Numbered from the stretch's first letter, positions 23,004-34,435 are shown. The stretch: 35,183 nucleotides of DNA from Acidobacteria bacterium ADurb.Bin340 (GCA_002068835.1 MWBB01000003.1:1-35183); one strand, 5' to 3'. The notes: a model not told the origin generated them from the sequence alone. Made by a program: numbers and translations.

Positions 23004-24059
23004 CTATCGGCGTCGCCGGGTGACCTTCCGGGCCTTGGGTTTGGGTGCTGGTTCCGGCAGGCCCTTCTGGCGCCGCAGTTCGGCGCGGTAGGCGGCGACG
23101 TTGCGATTGTGGGCGGCGAGGGTGGGGGCGAAGCGGTGCCCGCCCAGGCCCGTGGCCACGAAGTAGAGGTCCTGGCCCACCTGGGGCTCCCGGGCGGCGA
23201 TGATGGCTTCGGGGCCGGGGAGGCCGATGGGCCCCGGGGGCAGGCCCTTCATGGTGTAGGTGTTGTAGGGGTGCGGGGCGCGCACATCCTGGCCGGTGGG
23301 GGCGGTGAAACGCAGGTCGCCCCGCATCCAGCGGGCGTAGAGGCTGGTGGGATCGCACTGGAGGGGCATGCCGATCTGCAGGCGCTTGAGGTAGACGCCG
23401 GCCACCTTGGGGCGTTCCTCGGGCACCCGGGTTTCCTTCTCCACCAGGGAGGCGAGGATCAGGGTTTCGTAGGGAGCCAGGGGCCCGCCTTCGAGCTTCG
23501 GCCGCACCTGGGCCCGGAAGGCTTCCACGAGGCGCAGCATGACTTCTTCGGGCTCCAGGGCCCGGTGCAGGCGGTAGGTGGCCGGGGCGATCAGTCCCTC
23601 CAGGCTCGGGGCTTCGGGAAAGCCCGCCTCCCGGGCCAGCCGCGGGCTCTTCCAGAGGGTCCAGAAGATGTCCTCGGGCACGAAGGGCTCCAAGCGCTTC
23701 TGGATGGCCCAGGCGTGGAGTCCCGGCACCAGGACGAGGTTGGTGTAGTGGATGTCGCCTTTGCGGAGCTTCTCCGCCACCCGCGCCATGGAGGCGCCGG
23801 GCTGCACGGCGTACTCGCCCCGGATGAGCTGGAGCTTGCGGGTGCGGGCCCAGAGCTTGAACAGGGTGGCGTTGCGGATGACGCCTTCCCGTTCGAGCTG
23901 GTCGGCGATCTGGTCCACCGAGGCGCCCTTGGGCACCAGGAAGCGGGTTTCCTGGCGCAGGGGTCCGCTCCGCCGCCAGGACCAGAGGCCTCCCAGGGGA
24001 ATCAGGGCCAGGATGGCCGTGGCGGCCAGAAGCCGGAGGGAGGCGTGGACCTTCGCCAC
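23004..24059 (-). CDS. mltG: Endolytic murein transglycosylase MltG (YceG-like)
   Basis: 351 residues. A single membrane anchor lies at about 8-28, followed by a LysM-like subdomain (FLVPKGASVDQIADQLEREGV) and the YceG catalytic domain. The catalytic glutamate region is ASLVEKETRVPEERPKVAGVY (203-223), and the conserved YNTYTMKGLPPGPIGLPG motif is near 278-296. MltG cuts nascent glycan strands and sets peptidoglycan chain length. The C-terminus has a basic tail (KARKVTRRRR). The GTG start at 24059 begins 2 bases after the rapZ stop and is the likely translational start; any upstream reading would lie inside rapZ. Confidence 0.9.
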   Translation of the reverse strand: MAKVHASLRLLAATAILALIPLGGLWSWRRSGPLRQETRFLVPKGASVDQIADQLEREGVIRNATLFKLWARTRKLQLIRGEYAVQPGASMARVAEKLRKGDIHYTNLVLVPGLHAWAIQKRLEPFVPEDIFWTLWKSPRLAREAGFPEAPSLEGLIAPATYRLHRALEPEEVMLRLVEAFRAQVRPKLEGGPLAPYETLILASLVEKETRVPEERPKVAGVYLKRLQIGMPLQCDPTSLYARWMRGDLRFTAPTGQDVRAPHPYNTYTMKGLPPGPIGLPGPEAIIAAREPQVGQDLYFVATGLGGHRFAPTLAAHNRNVAAYRAELRRQKGLPEPAPKPKARKVTRRRR

Positions 24060-24061
24060 GG

Positions 24062-24910
24062 TCAGGCCAGCTCGCGGTGCTGAACCACGAGGCCCGGGAT
24101 ATCGGCCTTCAGCTCCTCCGCCAGCAGCTCCACCAGGGCGACGCTGCGGTGCTGGCCGCCGGTGCAACCGATGGCCACGGTCAGGTAGGCGCGTGAATCA
24201 CTCACATAACTGGGCAGCCAGTTTTTGATGAACTGCCGGATGTCAGCCAGCATGCGCATGACTTCCGGCTGGGCTTCGAGAAACTCGATCACCGGTGGAT
24301 CACGACCATCGAGCGGACGTAGCTGTGGATCGTAATGCGGATTGGGCAGGCAGCGGGCGTCCAGCACCATGTCGGCATCCTGGGGCAGGCCGTGCTTGAA
24401 CCCGAAACTGAGGATGCGCAGCACCGTTTCGGGGTGGGGCTTGCCCGGCAGCAGGTTCTCCACCCGCTGCTTGAGCTGGGCCAGGGTGAGGCCGCTGGTG
24501 TCCAGCACGGCATCCGCCCGGCGTCGGATGGGCTCCAGCAGCTTCTGCTCCAGCTCCACGGCCTTCAGCAGGTTGCCCCCCTGGGCCAGGAAATGGGGGC
24601 GGCGGGTTTCGGAATAGCGCCGCACCAGGACCTGGGGCTGGGCTTCCACGAAGACCACCTTGCAGGGCTGGCTGGAACCCTGGAGGCGGTCGAGCACCGG
24701 CAGCAGTCGCGTGGCGAAGTCCGCCTGGCGGTTGTCCAGGCCCACGGCCAGGCTGGCCGTGGTGGGCGTGAGCTGGCTCTGGAGGCCCAGCAGCGGTTCC
24801 ACCAGCTCCGGCGGAACGCTGTCCAGGGTGGCGGCGCCGCTGTCTTCCAGGGCGCTCAGCACCGAGCGGCGCCCTGCGCCGGAAAGGCCGGTGACGAGGA
24901 TCAGGTCCAT
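24062..24910 (-). CDS. rapZ: RapZ/YvcJ-family nucleotide-binding protein with degenerate P-loop
   Basis: 282 residues, full length. The C-terminal domain has the family's GCTGGQHRS (248-256) and SFGFKHGLPQDADMVLDAR, which in E. coli RapZ bind glucosamine-6-phosphate and regulate GlmZ RNA decay. The N-terminal P-loop reads GLSGAGRRS (8-16): the usual GK[ST] is replaced by G-R-R, so both the catalytic Lys and the Ser/Thr are missing. The second nucleotide-binding region is FVEAQPQVLVRRYSETRR, where family members have Asp instead of the Glu. Nucleotide binding may therefore be weak or lost. The start lies about 16 bases after the secA terminator's U-tract. It is first in a rapZ-mltG-tlyA operon. 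Confidence 0.9.
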   Translation of the reverse strand: MDLILVTGLSGAGRRSVLSALEDSGAATLDSVPPELVEPLLGLQSQLTPTTASLAVGLDNRQADFATRLLPVLDRLQGSSQPCKVVFVEAQPQVLVRRYSETRRPHFLAQGGNLLKAVELEQKLLEPIRRRADAVLDTSGLTLAQLKQRVENLLPGKPHPETVLRILSFGFKHGLPQDADMVLDARCLPNPHYDPQLRPLDGRDPPVIEFLEAQPEVMRMLADIRQFIKNWLPSYVSDSRAYLTVAIGCTGGQHRSVALVELLAEELKADIPGLVVQHRELA

Positions 24911-24926
24911 GGAAAAAGCCTACCTC

Positions 24927-24962
24927 AAAACCAGCGGGCGCCGGTCTCCCGGCGCCCGCTGG
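24927..24962 (-). terminator. Terminator of secA
   Basis: CCAGCGGGCGCCGG (24931-24944) pairs perfectly with CCGGCGCCCGCTGG (24949-24962) around a 4-base loop: a 14-bp stem followed on the minus strand by TTTT. It lies 11 bases after the secA stop and just ahead of rapZ on the same strand. Confidence 0.9.
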
Positions 24963-24973
24963 GGTGGAAGATG

Positions 24974-27631
<2,658 letters not shown>

Positions 27632-27753
27632 TCGGGCTCCGGTTGCATCAAACCATCGATTCTACCGCCGAAGCCGCCTTCCTGCGACCCGGATCCCTGC
27701 GTCTCAAGGCTCCTTCCGGGGCTGGTAGCCTGGGAAACCGGCTCGGAGCGTCC

Positions 27754-28173
27754 ATGGACCTGCAGCGCACCTTTGCGATCATCAAGCCGAACGCCGTTCG
27801 GAATGGCCACATTGGCGAGATCATCAGCGCCATCGAGCGGGAAGGCTTCACCATCCACGGCCTGCGCATGGCCCAGCTCAGCAAGGAACTGGTCCGCGGC
27901 TTCTACATCGACCATCTCGGCAAGGCGTTCTATCCCAATCTGGAGGCCTTCATGCTCGAGGGCCCTGTGGTGCTGATGGCCCTGGAGGGGGAGAACGTCA
28001 TTGCGCGGTGGCGGGAACTCATGGGGGCCACGGACCCCGCGAAGGCCTCGGCGGGCACCCTGCGGCGTGCGTTCGGCGAGGATGTCACCCGCAACGCGGT
28101 GCATGGTTCCGATGCCCCGGAAACCGCCCAGCGTGAGGTGATGTATTTCTTCAGCGCCTTTGACCTTGTGTGA
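27754..28173 (+). CDS. ndk: Nucleoside diphosphate kinase
   Basis: 139 residues, the standard length. The first strand has AIIKPNAV (Lys11; Asn replaces the usual Asp of KPDAV), and the active-site histidine is His117 in NAVHGSDAPETAQREV. It transfers the gamma phosphate from ATP to other nucleoside diphosphates through a phosphohistidine. The start at MDLQRTF has GGAG 5 bases upstream. The frame is open further upstream, but conserved sequence starts here. It diverges from secA. Confidence 0.96.
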   Translation: MDLQRTFAIIKPNAVRNGHIGEIISAIEREGFTIHGLRMAQLSKELVRGFYIDHLGKAFYPNLEAFMLEGPVVLMALEGENVIARWRELMGATDPAKASAGTLRRAFGEDVTRNAVHGSDAPETAQREVMYFFSAFDLV

Positions 28174-28238
28174 GTTGTGACCCAGGCCCTTCCGCTGGAG
28201 GAGCCGCAGTCGTAGCTTGAGGGCAGCCGGTATGGCAA

Positions 28239-28256
28239 GGCCCGTTGGATCGGGCC
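28239..28256 (+). other. Short hairpin between ndk and the next gene
   Basis: GGCCCG (28239-28244) pairs with CGGGCC (28251-28256) around a 6-base loop. There is no U-tract. It may shape the mRNA end of ndk or the leader of the next gene; no specific role is proposed. Confidence 0.3.
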
Positions 28257-28272
28257 GGGATCGGAGGCTCCC

Positions 28273-28683
28273 ATGAACCTGCGCGCACGGGTTTTCCGCC
28301 TGGATGACTATTCGGGGGAGCTGGGACAGGCTCTGGAGAAGCTCGAGATCGAGCGGGCTCGGGGCACCCAGAACCGGGAGGAGCAGGAGGATTTCCTGGG
28401 GGACCTCCGTGCGGCCATCGAACGGCGGGACCTGCGCCCCGCGCGCAACCGGGCCCTGCTGGACCTGCTGATGGCGGCCACCGGGGTGCTGGGATTCCTG
28501 GTTCTGCCGACCGCCATGGAGCATCGCCATCTGATGGCCGGGATCTTCCTCGGGGTGGCCGCCCTGGGCGCAGGTCTCACAGTTTGGCGGATCGTCATCT
28601 TCCTGCGCCGCCGCAAACATGACCTTGCCTGGCTTCGGGAGCTGAAGGAGCGCCTGGCCCGGACCGGGAGCCTGTTCGATTAG
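28273..28683 (+). CDS. Hypothetical protein with two membrane helices
   Basis: 136 residues: a charged, helical cytoplasmic N-terminus (about 1-60, with ALEKLEIERARGTQ), two membrane helices (about 62-80 and 87-110) joined by a short loop, and a basic helical tail (RRRKHDLAWLRELKERL). No family recognised. GGAGG lies 5 bases before the ATG. It converges with the minus-strand gene at 28685 with one base between the stops. Confidence 0.75.
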   Translation: MNLRARVFRLDDYSGELGQALEKLEIERARGTQNREEQEDFLGDLRAAIERRDLRPARNRALLDLLMAATGVLGFLVLPTAMEHRHLMAGIFLGVAALGAGLTVWRIVIFLRRRKHDLAWLRELKERLARTGSLFD

Positions 28684-28684
28684 T

Positions 28685-29158
28685 TCAGCCTTCCTTCACG
28701 GCCTGGATGGCCGCTTGGCACAGGCGTCGGATGCCCGGCAGCAGGTCCAGGGTGGCCAGGGCCTTCTCGCCCACCCACTGGCCGCCTTCGGGGGGATCCG
28801 GCAGCAGGGCCTCCTCGGCCTTGGTGCGCAGCAGGTGGCTGAGGTAGAGGCGCTGCTGGCCTTCGAGCCCCTCCAGGCGGAGGAGCCACGGGGTGGGCAG
28901 GCGGCTGGTGCGCTCATCGAAGACCACGGGCAGTCGGGAGCCGTCCACGAAGCGGAAGGGGATCTTCCACTGCCCGGTGATCTGGGTCTGGAGCAGGGCC
29001 GGGGGCAGGAAGCCCGGGGACCAGGGCACCTGGGGCGGCATGAGCAGGCCCCGGTGGGGCGCATGCTGGGCCGGTACCAGCATCACGAAGGGGGCCTGGG
29101 TGCCGTGCACCAGCACCCCTTCGATGAAGGTGGTCAGGTAGACCGGTCCCTCCGCCAT
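28685..29158 (-). CDS. Hypothetical protein coupled to proS
   Basis: 157 residues, soluble, with no signal peptide or membrane helix. It begins with predicted strands (GPVYLTTFIEGVLVHG, FVMLVPAQ), has a Pro-rich middle (PPQVPWSPGFLPPALL), and ends in helices. No domain recognised. Its ribosome site GGGAGG overlaps the proS stop codon, so it is likely translated from the same message. A functional link to proline charging or editing is possible but nothing in the sequence shows it. Confidence 0.7.
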   Translation of the reverse strand: MAEGPVYLTTFIEGVLVHGTQAPFVMLVPAQHAPHRGLLMPPQVPWSPGFLPPALLQTQITGQWKIPFRFVDGSRLPVVFDERTSRLPTPWLLRLEGLEGQQRLYLSHLLRTKAEEALLPDPPEGGQWVGEKALATLDLLPGIRRLCQAAIQAVKEG

Positions 29159-29160
29159 GG

Positions 29161-30945
29161 TTACCTCCCGCCGGCTTCGCGCAGTTCGGCCAGGATACGC
29201 TCCCGGGCTGCGAGAACGGCGTCCTTCGCGCCTTCGGGGGCCACCTTGACCACCTCCTTGGTGCGGCGGTCCCGCAGCTCCACCACGCCGTCCTTGAGGC
29301 CCTTGGCGCCCACAGTGAGGCGCAGGGGGAAGCCCAGCAGGTCGGCATCCTTGAACTTCACGCCGGGGCTCATGCCCTCGCGGTCATCGTGGAGCACCTC
29401 GATGCCCGCTGCCTCCAGCTCCCGCTCCAGGCGCTCCGCCACGGCGGACACCTCCGGGTTGGCGGGGTCCAGGCTCAGCAGGTGCACGTGGTAGGGCGCC
29501 ACAGGCCAGGGCCAGAGGATGCCGTCGGCGTCGTAGTTCTGCTCGATGACGGCGGCCACGGTACGGGTGATGCCGATGCCGTAGCAGCCCATGACCATCG
29601 GGGCTTCCTTGCCCTCGGTGTCGAGGTAGGTGCAGGCCATTTCCTTGGAGTACTTGGTGCCCAGCTTGAAGACCTGGCCCACTTCGATGCCCCGGAAGGC
29701 CTGGTAGCGGCCCTTGCCGCAGCGGGGGCAGAGATCGCCCTCCACGGCCAGGCGCAGGTCGTGGAAGCCCTTGAACTGCTTGAGGTCGCGATCCGGGCGG
29801 AAGCCGAAGTGGTGGAAATCGGTTTTGTTGGCGCCGCAGGTGAGGTTGAAGGCGCCCTCCAGACTGCGGTCCACGTAGATCGGCACGTTCAGTTCCACGG
29901 GGCCGATGAAGCCCGATTTGGCGCCGCTCAGGGCCTCGGCCTCCGGCAGCGGCACCAGGTCCAGGAAGCTCACGCCCAGGAGATTCTTGAGCTTCACGGG
30001 ATTGGGCTCGTGGTCGGATCGCAGCACCAGGCCCACATCGAAGGTGGTCTCGTCGGCGCGGGTGGCGCGGTAGAGGTAGAACTTGCTGGCGTGGTCCAGA
30101 GGCAGGCCGTCGTGGTCCGCATCCTTGAAAGCCCGGGCCTGGTCCTCCATGGCCACGATGCCGGGGGTGGCGAAGTGGGCCGGTTTCAAGGGCAGTTCGG
30201 CTTCCCCTGTGTGGGGATAGGGCAGGCAGGGCGCTTCGGTTTTCTCGCTGTTGCTGGTGTATTCGCAGGCATCGCAGCTGAGGATGGCGTCCTCGCCGGA
30301 GCCGGCCAGCACGTGGAATTCGTGGGTGAAGCTGCCGCCGATGGCGCCGCTGTCCGCCTCCACGGGGCGGAACTTCACGCCCAGGCGGCTGAAGATCCGC
30401 TTGTAGGCGTTGAACATGGTCCAGTACTCGCGGTCGGCGCAGGCATCGTCCGCATGGAAGGAGTAGCCGTCCTTCATGATGAATTCCCGGCCGCGCATGA
30501 GGCCGAAGCGGGGGCGGATCTCGTCCCGGAACTTGCCCTGGATCTGGAAGAGGTTGATGGGCAGCTGCTTATAGCTCTTGATGCTGCGCCGAACGATGTC
30601 GGTGATCACCTCTTCGTGGGTGGGGCCCAGGCAGAAGTCGGCGTCCTTGCGGTCCTTGAAGCGCAGCAGCTCCTTGCCGTAGAACTGCCAGCGCTTGGAT
30701 TCCTGCCACAGCTCTGCGGGCTGCACCATGGGCATCAGCAGCTCCTGGCAGCCGTCCTTCTCCAGTTCCTCCCGGACGATGCCTTCGAACTTCTTGATGC
30801 TGCGGTAGGCCAGAGGCAGGTAGTTGTAGATCCCGGCGGCCAGCTTCTGGATCATGCCGGCCCGCATCATCAACTGCTGGCTGATGACATCGGCATCCCG
30901 GGGCACTTCCCGGAGGGTCTGGATCAGGGCGCGGCTCTGCTTCAT
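29161..30945 (-). CDS. proS: Prolyl-tRNA synthetase (bacterial type)
   Basis: 594 residues. Class II motifs are recognisable: GPTHEEVITDI, then RFGLMRGREFIMKDGYSFH, and the C-terminal GCYGIGITRTVAAVIEQ. An editing-type insertion domain lies between motifs 2 and 3 (about 220-400), as in the long bacterial form, and the anticodon-binding domain follows. It attaches proline to tRNA-Pro. The start at MKQSRALIQTLRE matches the usual N-terminus; an upstream extension of the frame is not conserved. The gene is followed directly by a coupled unknown gene. Confidence 0.96.
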   Translation of the reverse strand: MKQSRALIQTLREVPRDADVISQQLMMRAGMIQKLAAGIYNYLPLAYRSIKKFEGIVREELEKDGCQELLMPMVQPAELWQESKRWQFYGKELLRFKDRKDADFCLGPTHEEVITDIVRRSIKSYKQLPINLFQIQGKFRDEIRPRFGLMRGREFIMKDGYSFHADDACADREYWTMFNAYKRIFSRLGVKFRPVEADSGAIGGSFTHEFHVLAGSGEDAILSCDACEYTSNSEKTEAPCLPYPHTGEAELPLKPAHFATPGIVAMEDQARAFKDADHDGLPLDHASKFYLYRATRADETTFDVGLVLRSDHEPNPVKLKNLLGVSFLDLVPLPEAEALSGAKSGFIGPVELNVPIYVDRSLEGAFNLTCGANKTDFHHFGFRPDRDLKQFKGFHDLRLAVEGDLCPRCGKGRYQAFRGIEVGQVFKLGTKYSKEMACTYLDTEGKEAPMVMGCYGIGITRTVAAVIEQNYDADGILWPWPVAPYHVHLLSLDPANPEVSAVAERLERELEAAGIEVLHDDREGMSPGVKFKDADLLGFPLRLTVGAKGLKDGVVELRDRRTKEVVKVAPEGAKDAVLAARERILAELREAGGR

Positions 30946-31142
30946 GGGTTCTCTCGGAAAGGTTGTAGATGCTGGGTTTCGGGACGCGATGGCGCGCGGT
31001 TTGGAGAGCTTCCAGGCCGGGAATTCCGGGGAAACGGCCAAACCCTTATCTTCCCGCCGATGGGAGATGGCAGCAATCGCCGGTTCTCAGGTTCCCTGGT
31101 GGTGGGCCGATAGGGCCTTGGAACCGTTCCTTCGGGGTCCCC

Positions 31143-31607
31143 ATGAATGTCGCCTTCATCAATCCTTTCATCGAAAGCACCCTCCGGAGCCTGGAGATGA
31201 TGGCCAGCATCAAGGCGGAGAAGGCCGGCCTGGAACTGAAGGAGGACTTGGTCACCACCTACGATATTTCCTCCATCATCGGCCTGACGGGGGAGACTTC
31301 GGGTTCGATCATCATTTCCGTGCCCGCCAAGCTGGCCTGCAGGATCGCCTCCAACATGCTGATGGAAGAGGTCACCGCCCTGAACCAATCGGTGGAGGAC
31401 GCCATCGGCGAGATCGGCAACATCGTGGTGGGCGATGCCCGTCGGGCCCTGATCCAGGAGGGCTACCAGCTCAACATCTCCGTGCCCACGGTGGTGGTGG
31501 GCACCGGGCACAAGATCAGTCGCTCCTCCAGCGTTCCCTGCATCGGCATCCCCTTCACCACGGAGTTCGGGGATTTCGAGGTGAACGTGGGGCTTCAGGA
31601 AGGCTGA
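31143..31607 (+). CDS. cheX: CheX-type chemotaxis phosphatase
   Basis: 154 residues of the CheC/CheX/FliY family. The phosphatase signature is in the helix EDAIGEIGNIVVGDARRAL: Glu90 and Asn93 form the ExxN pair that attacks CheY phosphate. The region KEDLVTTYDISSIIGLTG and the strand GSIIISVPAKLA match the fold. It dephosphorylates CheY-P to reset signalling. No other chemotaxis gene is in the window, so its CheY is elsewhere. CheX acts as a dimer in characterised species. Confidence 0.88.
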   Translation: MNVAFINPFIESTLRSLEMMASIKAEKAGLELKEDLVTTYDISSIIGLTGETSGSIIISVPAKLACRIASNMLMEEVTALNQSVEDAIGEIGNIVVGDARRALIQEGYQLNISVPTVVVGTGHKISRSSSVPCIGIPFTTEFGDFEVNVGLQEG

Positions 31608-31620
31608 GCGTTTCCGCCCC

Positions 31621-31661
31621 AATGCCAAGGCGCCCCGGGAGATCCGGGGCGCCTTGGCATT
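31621..31661. terminator. Long hairpin between cheX and ferredoxin gene, probable shared transcript end
   Basis: AATGCCAAGGCGCCCCGG (31621-31638) pairs with the complementary arm at 31644-31661, an 18-bp perfect stem with a 5-base loop, between two convergent genes. No U-tract follows on either strand. The role as transcript end is inferred. Confidence 0.6.
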
Positions 31662-31670
31662 CAGGAACCG

Positions 31671-31922
31671 TTATTCCTCGTATTTGATCACTTCCACGGG
31701 GCAGCCGGAGGCGGCGGCCTTGATGCCATCGGCCAGGCTGTCGCGGTGTTCAGCCTTCAGGAGGCTCTTCTCGTCGCGGTTTTCGCTCTCCTGGCCATCC
31801 TCGCGGACATCCGCCTTGATCATGCAGGTGGTGTCGGTGACCAGGAACACGTCGGGGCATTCGGCATCGCAGGCGTTGCACATGATGCAGCCTTCTTCGA
31901 TCCAAACGGTCTTGATGGCCAT
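31671..31922 (-). CDS. Single-cluster [4Fe-4S] ferredoxin
   Basis: 83 residues. The cluster motif is CIMCNACDAECP followed by DVF, with a distal CPVEVI near the C-terminus. This is the pattern of monocluster ferredoxins such as that of Thermotoga: three close cysteines plus one distal Cys-Pro bind the cluster, and an extra Cys is present. An acidic insert lies between (ADVREDGQESENRDE). It carries electrons for anaerobic redox enzymes; the partner is unknown. The start at MAIKTVW is supported by AAAGGAG; upstream codons are open but not conserved. Confidence 0.9.
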   Translation of the reverse strand: MAIKTVWIEEGCIMCNACDAECPDVFLVTDTTCMIKADVREDGQESENRDEKSLLKAEHRDSLADGIKAAASGCPVEVIKYEE

Positions 31923-32022
31923 GGGGCTCCTTTCCTGGACTCGCGCCGTACGCGCGGAACCCACACCCTAGCACCGGGCCCGATCCGTACCAAGCGGCGG
32001 ATGTTCGTGGGAAGCTTTGGGG

Positions 32023-32946
32023 ATGACGTTCGACGAAGGGGCCATCATCCACCACATCCGTGCCCGCTTTCCGGGAGGGGCGGACCTGCATGACGATTGC
32101 GGGCTCCTGCCGGAACCGCTGGTCGGGGAGCGCCTGCTGGTGACCACCGATGTGATGGAATCGGGCCAGCATTTCCGCCTGGATTGGCATCCGCCCCGGC
32201 TCCTGGGGCGGAAACTCCTGGCGGTGAACCTGTCGGACCTGGATGCCAGCGGTGCCCGTCCCCTCGGGTTCACCCTGACCCTGGCCCTGGGGCGGGAGGT
32301 GGGAGCCGACTGGATCCTGGAGCTGCTGGAAGGGCTGGCGGAGGGCGCCGAAGCGGCGGGCATTCCCGTGCTGGGGGGCGATACCGTGGGGCGGGCCGAA
32401 GGCGTGGGGCTGGGGGTCACGGCCTATGGCACCGCGGCCCGTTGGCTTCGTCGGGACCATGTGCGGCCCGGGGATCGGCTCTATGTGGATCAGCCCCTGG
32501 GCGCCAGCCTGAGGGGGCTTCGCAAGCTCCAGGCCGGTCAGCGCTGGGACCCCGCGCAGCCCGATCCGGATCTGGCCGCCCACCTGGATCCCCGGCCCCA
32601 TCTCGGCCTTGGTCGTCGTCTGGCGGACCTGCGGGAGGTGCATGCCTGCATTGACCTGAGCGATGGTCTCAGCCGGGATCTCCGCATGCTGGCGGAGGCC
32701 TCGGGGGTGAGCGTGCGCCTGGCCTCGGATCTGGCCGAGGACGAACTCCGGGGCGGCGAGGACTACGCCCGCTGCTTTGCAAGCGATGCGGCCCAGGCGG
32801 ATCTGGAGGCCAGGCTGGGACTTGGGCTGCGCTGCGTGGGCCAGGCTCTGGAGCGAGGTTCCGCGCCGCTCCTCTATGATGGAGGCCAAGGTCTTCGGCC
32901 CCTGCCGGACCTGAGCTTCGACCATTTCGCCCCCGAGGTCCGATGA
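32023..32946 (+). CDS. thiL: Thiamine-monophosphate kinase
   Basis: 307 residues of the PurM-like ATPase fold. Visible are DLHDDCGLL (21-29), TTDVMESGQHF (41-51), NLSDLDASGARP (69-80), GGDTVGRAEG, and the second-half motif DLSDGLSRDL. These are ThiL signatures for ATP and thiamine phosphate binding. It makes thiamine diphosphate. The ATG at 32023 is chosen; a TTG two codons earlier is possible. The stop overlaps the next gene in an ATGA junction, so an operon with the DUF2062 gene is likely. Confidence 0.93.
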   Translation: MTFDEGAIIHHIRARFPGGADLHDDCGLLPEPLVGERLLVTTDVMESGQHFRLDWHPPRLLGRKLLAVNLSDLDASGARPLGFTLTLALGREVGADWILELLEGLAEGAEAAGIPVLGGDTVGRAEGVGLGVTAYGTAARWLRRDHVRPGDRLYVDQPLGASLRGLRKLQAGQRWDPAQPDPDLAAHLDPRPHLGLGRRLADLREVHACIDLSDGLSRDLRMLAEASGVSVRLASDLAEDELRGGEDYARCFASDAAQADLEARLGLGLRCVGQALERGSAPLLYDGGQGLRPLPDLSFDHFAPEVR

Positions 32947-33515
32947 CCGAAACGCCTGATCCGAAAGGACCCGCTGCCGCGAAGCCCGGGCTGTGGGGGC
33001 GCATGAAACAGCACCTCCTGCATCCCGAACTGACGCCCCACCAGGTGGCGCTCAGTTTCGCCCTGGGCTTCCACATCTGCTGGAACCCCCTGCTGGGGCT
33101 CCACACCGCACTGGTGCTGCTGCTCTGCTTCCTCTTCAAGGGGCTGCACCGCCCGGTGATGCTGGTGGGCGCCTTCCTGAACAATCCCTGGACCATGGTG
33201 CCCATCGCCACCGCCAGCACCTACGCGGGGAACCTCCTGCTGGGCCGGGGCCTCAACCTGGATCTCGCCGCCATCGACTGGCGCAGCATCGGCTGGAAGA
33301 CCTTCACCACCCGCGAAGGCTTCGAGGCCGCCAGCCGCATGCTGGAGCCCATCCTGGTCCCCTACCTCCTGGGTGGCGCCCTGATGAGCCTTCTGGCGTT
33401 CGGGATCGGCTACCTGGTGGTGCGCCGCCTTGCCGTGCGCCTCCGGGCCCTGCACCTGCCCCACCTTCACCTTCCACACCCGCACCGGCCCTCGGGGGCC
33501 GAGGATTCCAAGTAG
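32943..33515 (+). CDS. DUF2062 membrane protein
   Basis: 190 residues. Typical DUF2062 features: [21 protein letters not shown], then [14 protein letters not shown], and a later helix ([22 protein letters not shown]). About three membrane segments are visible. The C-terminus is His/Leu/Pro-rich ([12 protein letters not shown]), which is unusual. The family's function is unknown; members are often fused to or next to glycosyltransferases. It is coupled to thiL by a 4-base overlap and followed closely by ybaB. Confidence 0.88.
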   Translation: MTETPDPKGPAAAKPGLWGRMKQHLLHPELTPHQVALSFALGFHICWNPLLGLHTALVLLLCFLFKGLHRPVMLVGAFLNNPWTMVPIATASTYAGNLLLGRGLNLDLAAIDWRSIGWKTFTTREGFEAASRMLEPILVPYLLGGALMSLLAFGIGYLVVRRLAVRLRALHLPHLHLPHPHRPSGAEDSK

Positions 33516-33523
33516 GAGCAGCC

Positions 33524-33829
33524 ATGGACATGCGCTTCCTCATGAAACAGGCCCAGGCCATGCAGCAGAAGCTGCAGGACGCCCAGCAGAACCTCCGGGC
33601 CGTGGGCACCGCCGGGGGTCAGATGGTCACGGTGACCCTCAACGGCGCCAAGGAGCTGGTGGACCTCACCATCGCCAAGGAGGCCATCGATCCCGACGAT
33701 CCCTCCATGCTGGAGGACCTCCTCAAGGCCGCCTTCAAGGATGCCTCCGCCAAGGCGGATGAAGGCATGCAGGCCGTGTCCGGCGGCATGATGGGGGGTG
33801 GGTTCAACATCGCCGGGCTCAAACTCTAG
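33524..33829 (+). CDS. ybaB: YbaB/EbfC-family nucleoid-associated protein
   Basis: 101 residues. The helical N-terminus ([22 protein letters not shown]) leads to the beta sheet with [11 protein letters not shown] and [15 protein letters not shown], then a helix [14 protein letters not shown] and a Gly/Met-rich tail. YbaB dimers bind DNA and help organise the nucleoid. AGGAG lies 5 bases before the ATG. It is next to recR, the standard order in many bacteria. Confidence 0.95.
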   Translation: MDMRFLMKQAQAMQQKLQDAQQNLRAVGTAGGQMVTVTLNGAKELVDLTIAKEAIDPDDPSMLEDLLKAAFKDASAKADEGMQAVSGGMMGGGFNIAGLKL

Positions 33830-34426
33830 ATGAAACTGCCTTCCCCTCTCGAAGCCGTGGTGGAGGCCCTTCAGCGCCTGCCGGGCGTGGGGCCCAAGTC
33901 CGCCCAGCGCATGGCCCTGCACCTGCTGAAGGAAGGGCCCCAGGCCATGGCCCACCTGGGCGAGCTGCTGCACCAGGCGGCGGATCGCGTGACCTTCTGC
34001 ACCGAGTGCGGATCGTTTACAGACCGTCCCCGCTGCGCCATCTGCGAGAACCCCGAGCGGGATCCCGCCACCCTCGTGGTGGTGGCCGAGGCCAGCAACG
34101 TGCTCACCTTCGAGCGCAGTGGCCACTTCAAGGGCCGCTACCACGTGCTGGGGGGGCTCATCTCGCCGCTGCGGGGCATCGGGCCCGATCAGCTGAAGGT
34201 GCGGGAGCTCCTGAAGCGCCTGGAGGACCGTCGGATCACCGAGATCGTGCTGGCCACCAATCCCACCCTGGATGGCGAAGCCACCGCCGCCTGGCTGGTG
34301 CGCCTCCTGGAGCCCCTGCACCTGCGCATCACCCGCATTGGCCTGGGCCTGCCCATCGGCTCGGATCTGGAATACGCCGATGACCTGACCCTGGACCGGG
34401 CGCTGGAAGGACGACGGCCGCTCTGA
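33830..34426 (+). CDS. recR: Recombination mediator RecR
   Basis: 198 residues. The helix-hairpin-helix near LPGVGPKSAQRMA, the zinc-finger cysteines C57, C60, C69 and C72, and the Toprim domain with VVAEASNVLTFERSGHFKGRY fit RecR. It works with RecF and RecO in loading RecA at gaps. The ATG is directly after the ybaB stop (TAGATG), with no separate ribosome site, so translation is likely coupled. The gene is followed by a strong hairpin. Confidence 0.96.
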   Translation: MKLPSPLEAVVEALQRLPGVGPKSAQRMALHLLKEGPQAMAHLGELLHQAADRVTFCTECGSFTDRPRCAICENPERDPATLVVVAEASNVLTFERSGHFKGRYHVLGGLISPLRGIGPDQLKVRELLKRLEDRRITEIVLATNPTLDGEATAAWLVRLLEPLHLRITRIGLGLPIGSDLEYADDLTLDRALEGRRPL

Positions 34427-34435
34427 GCATTCACG

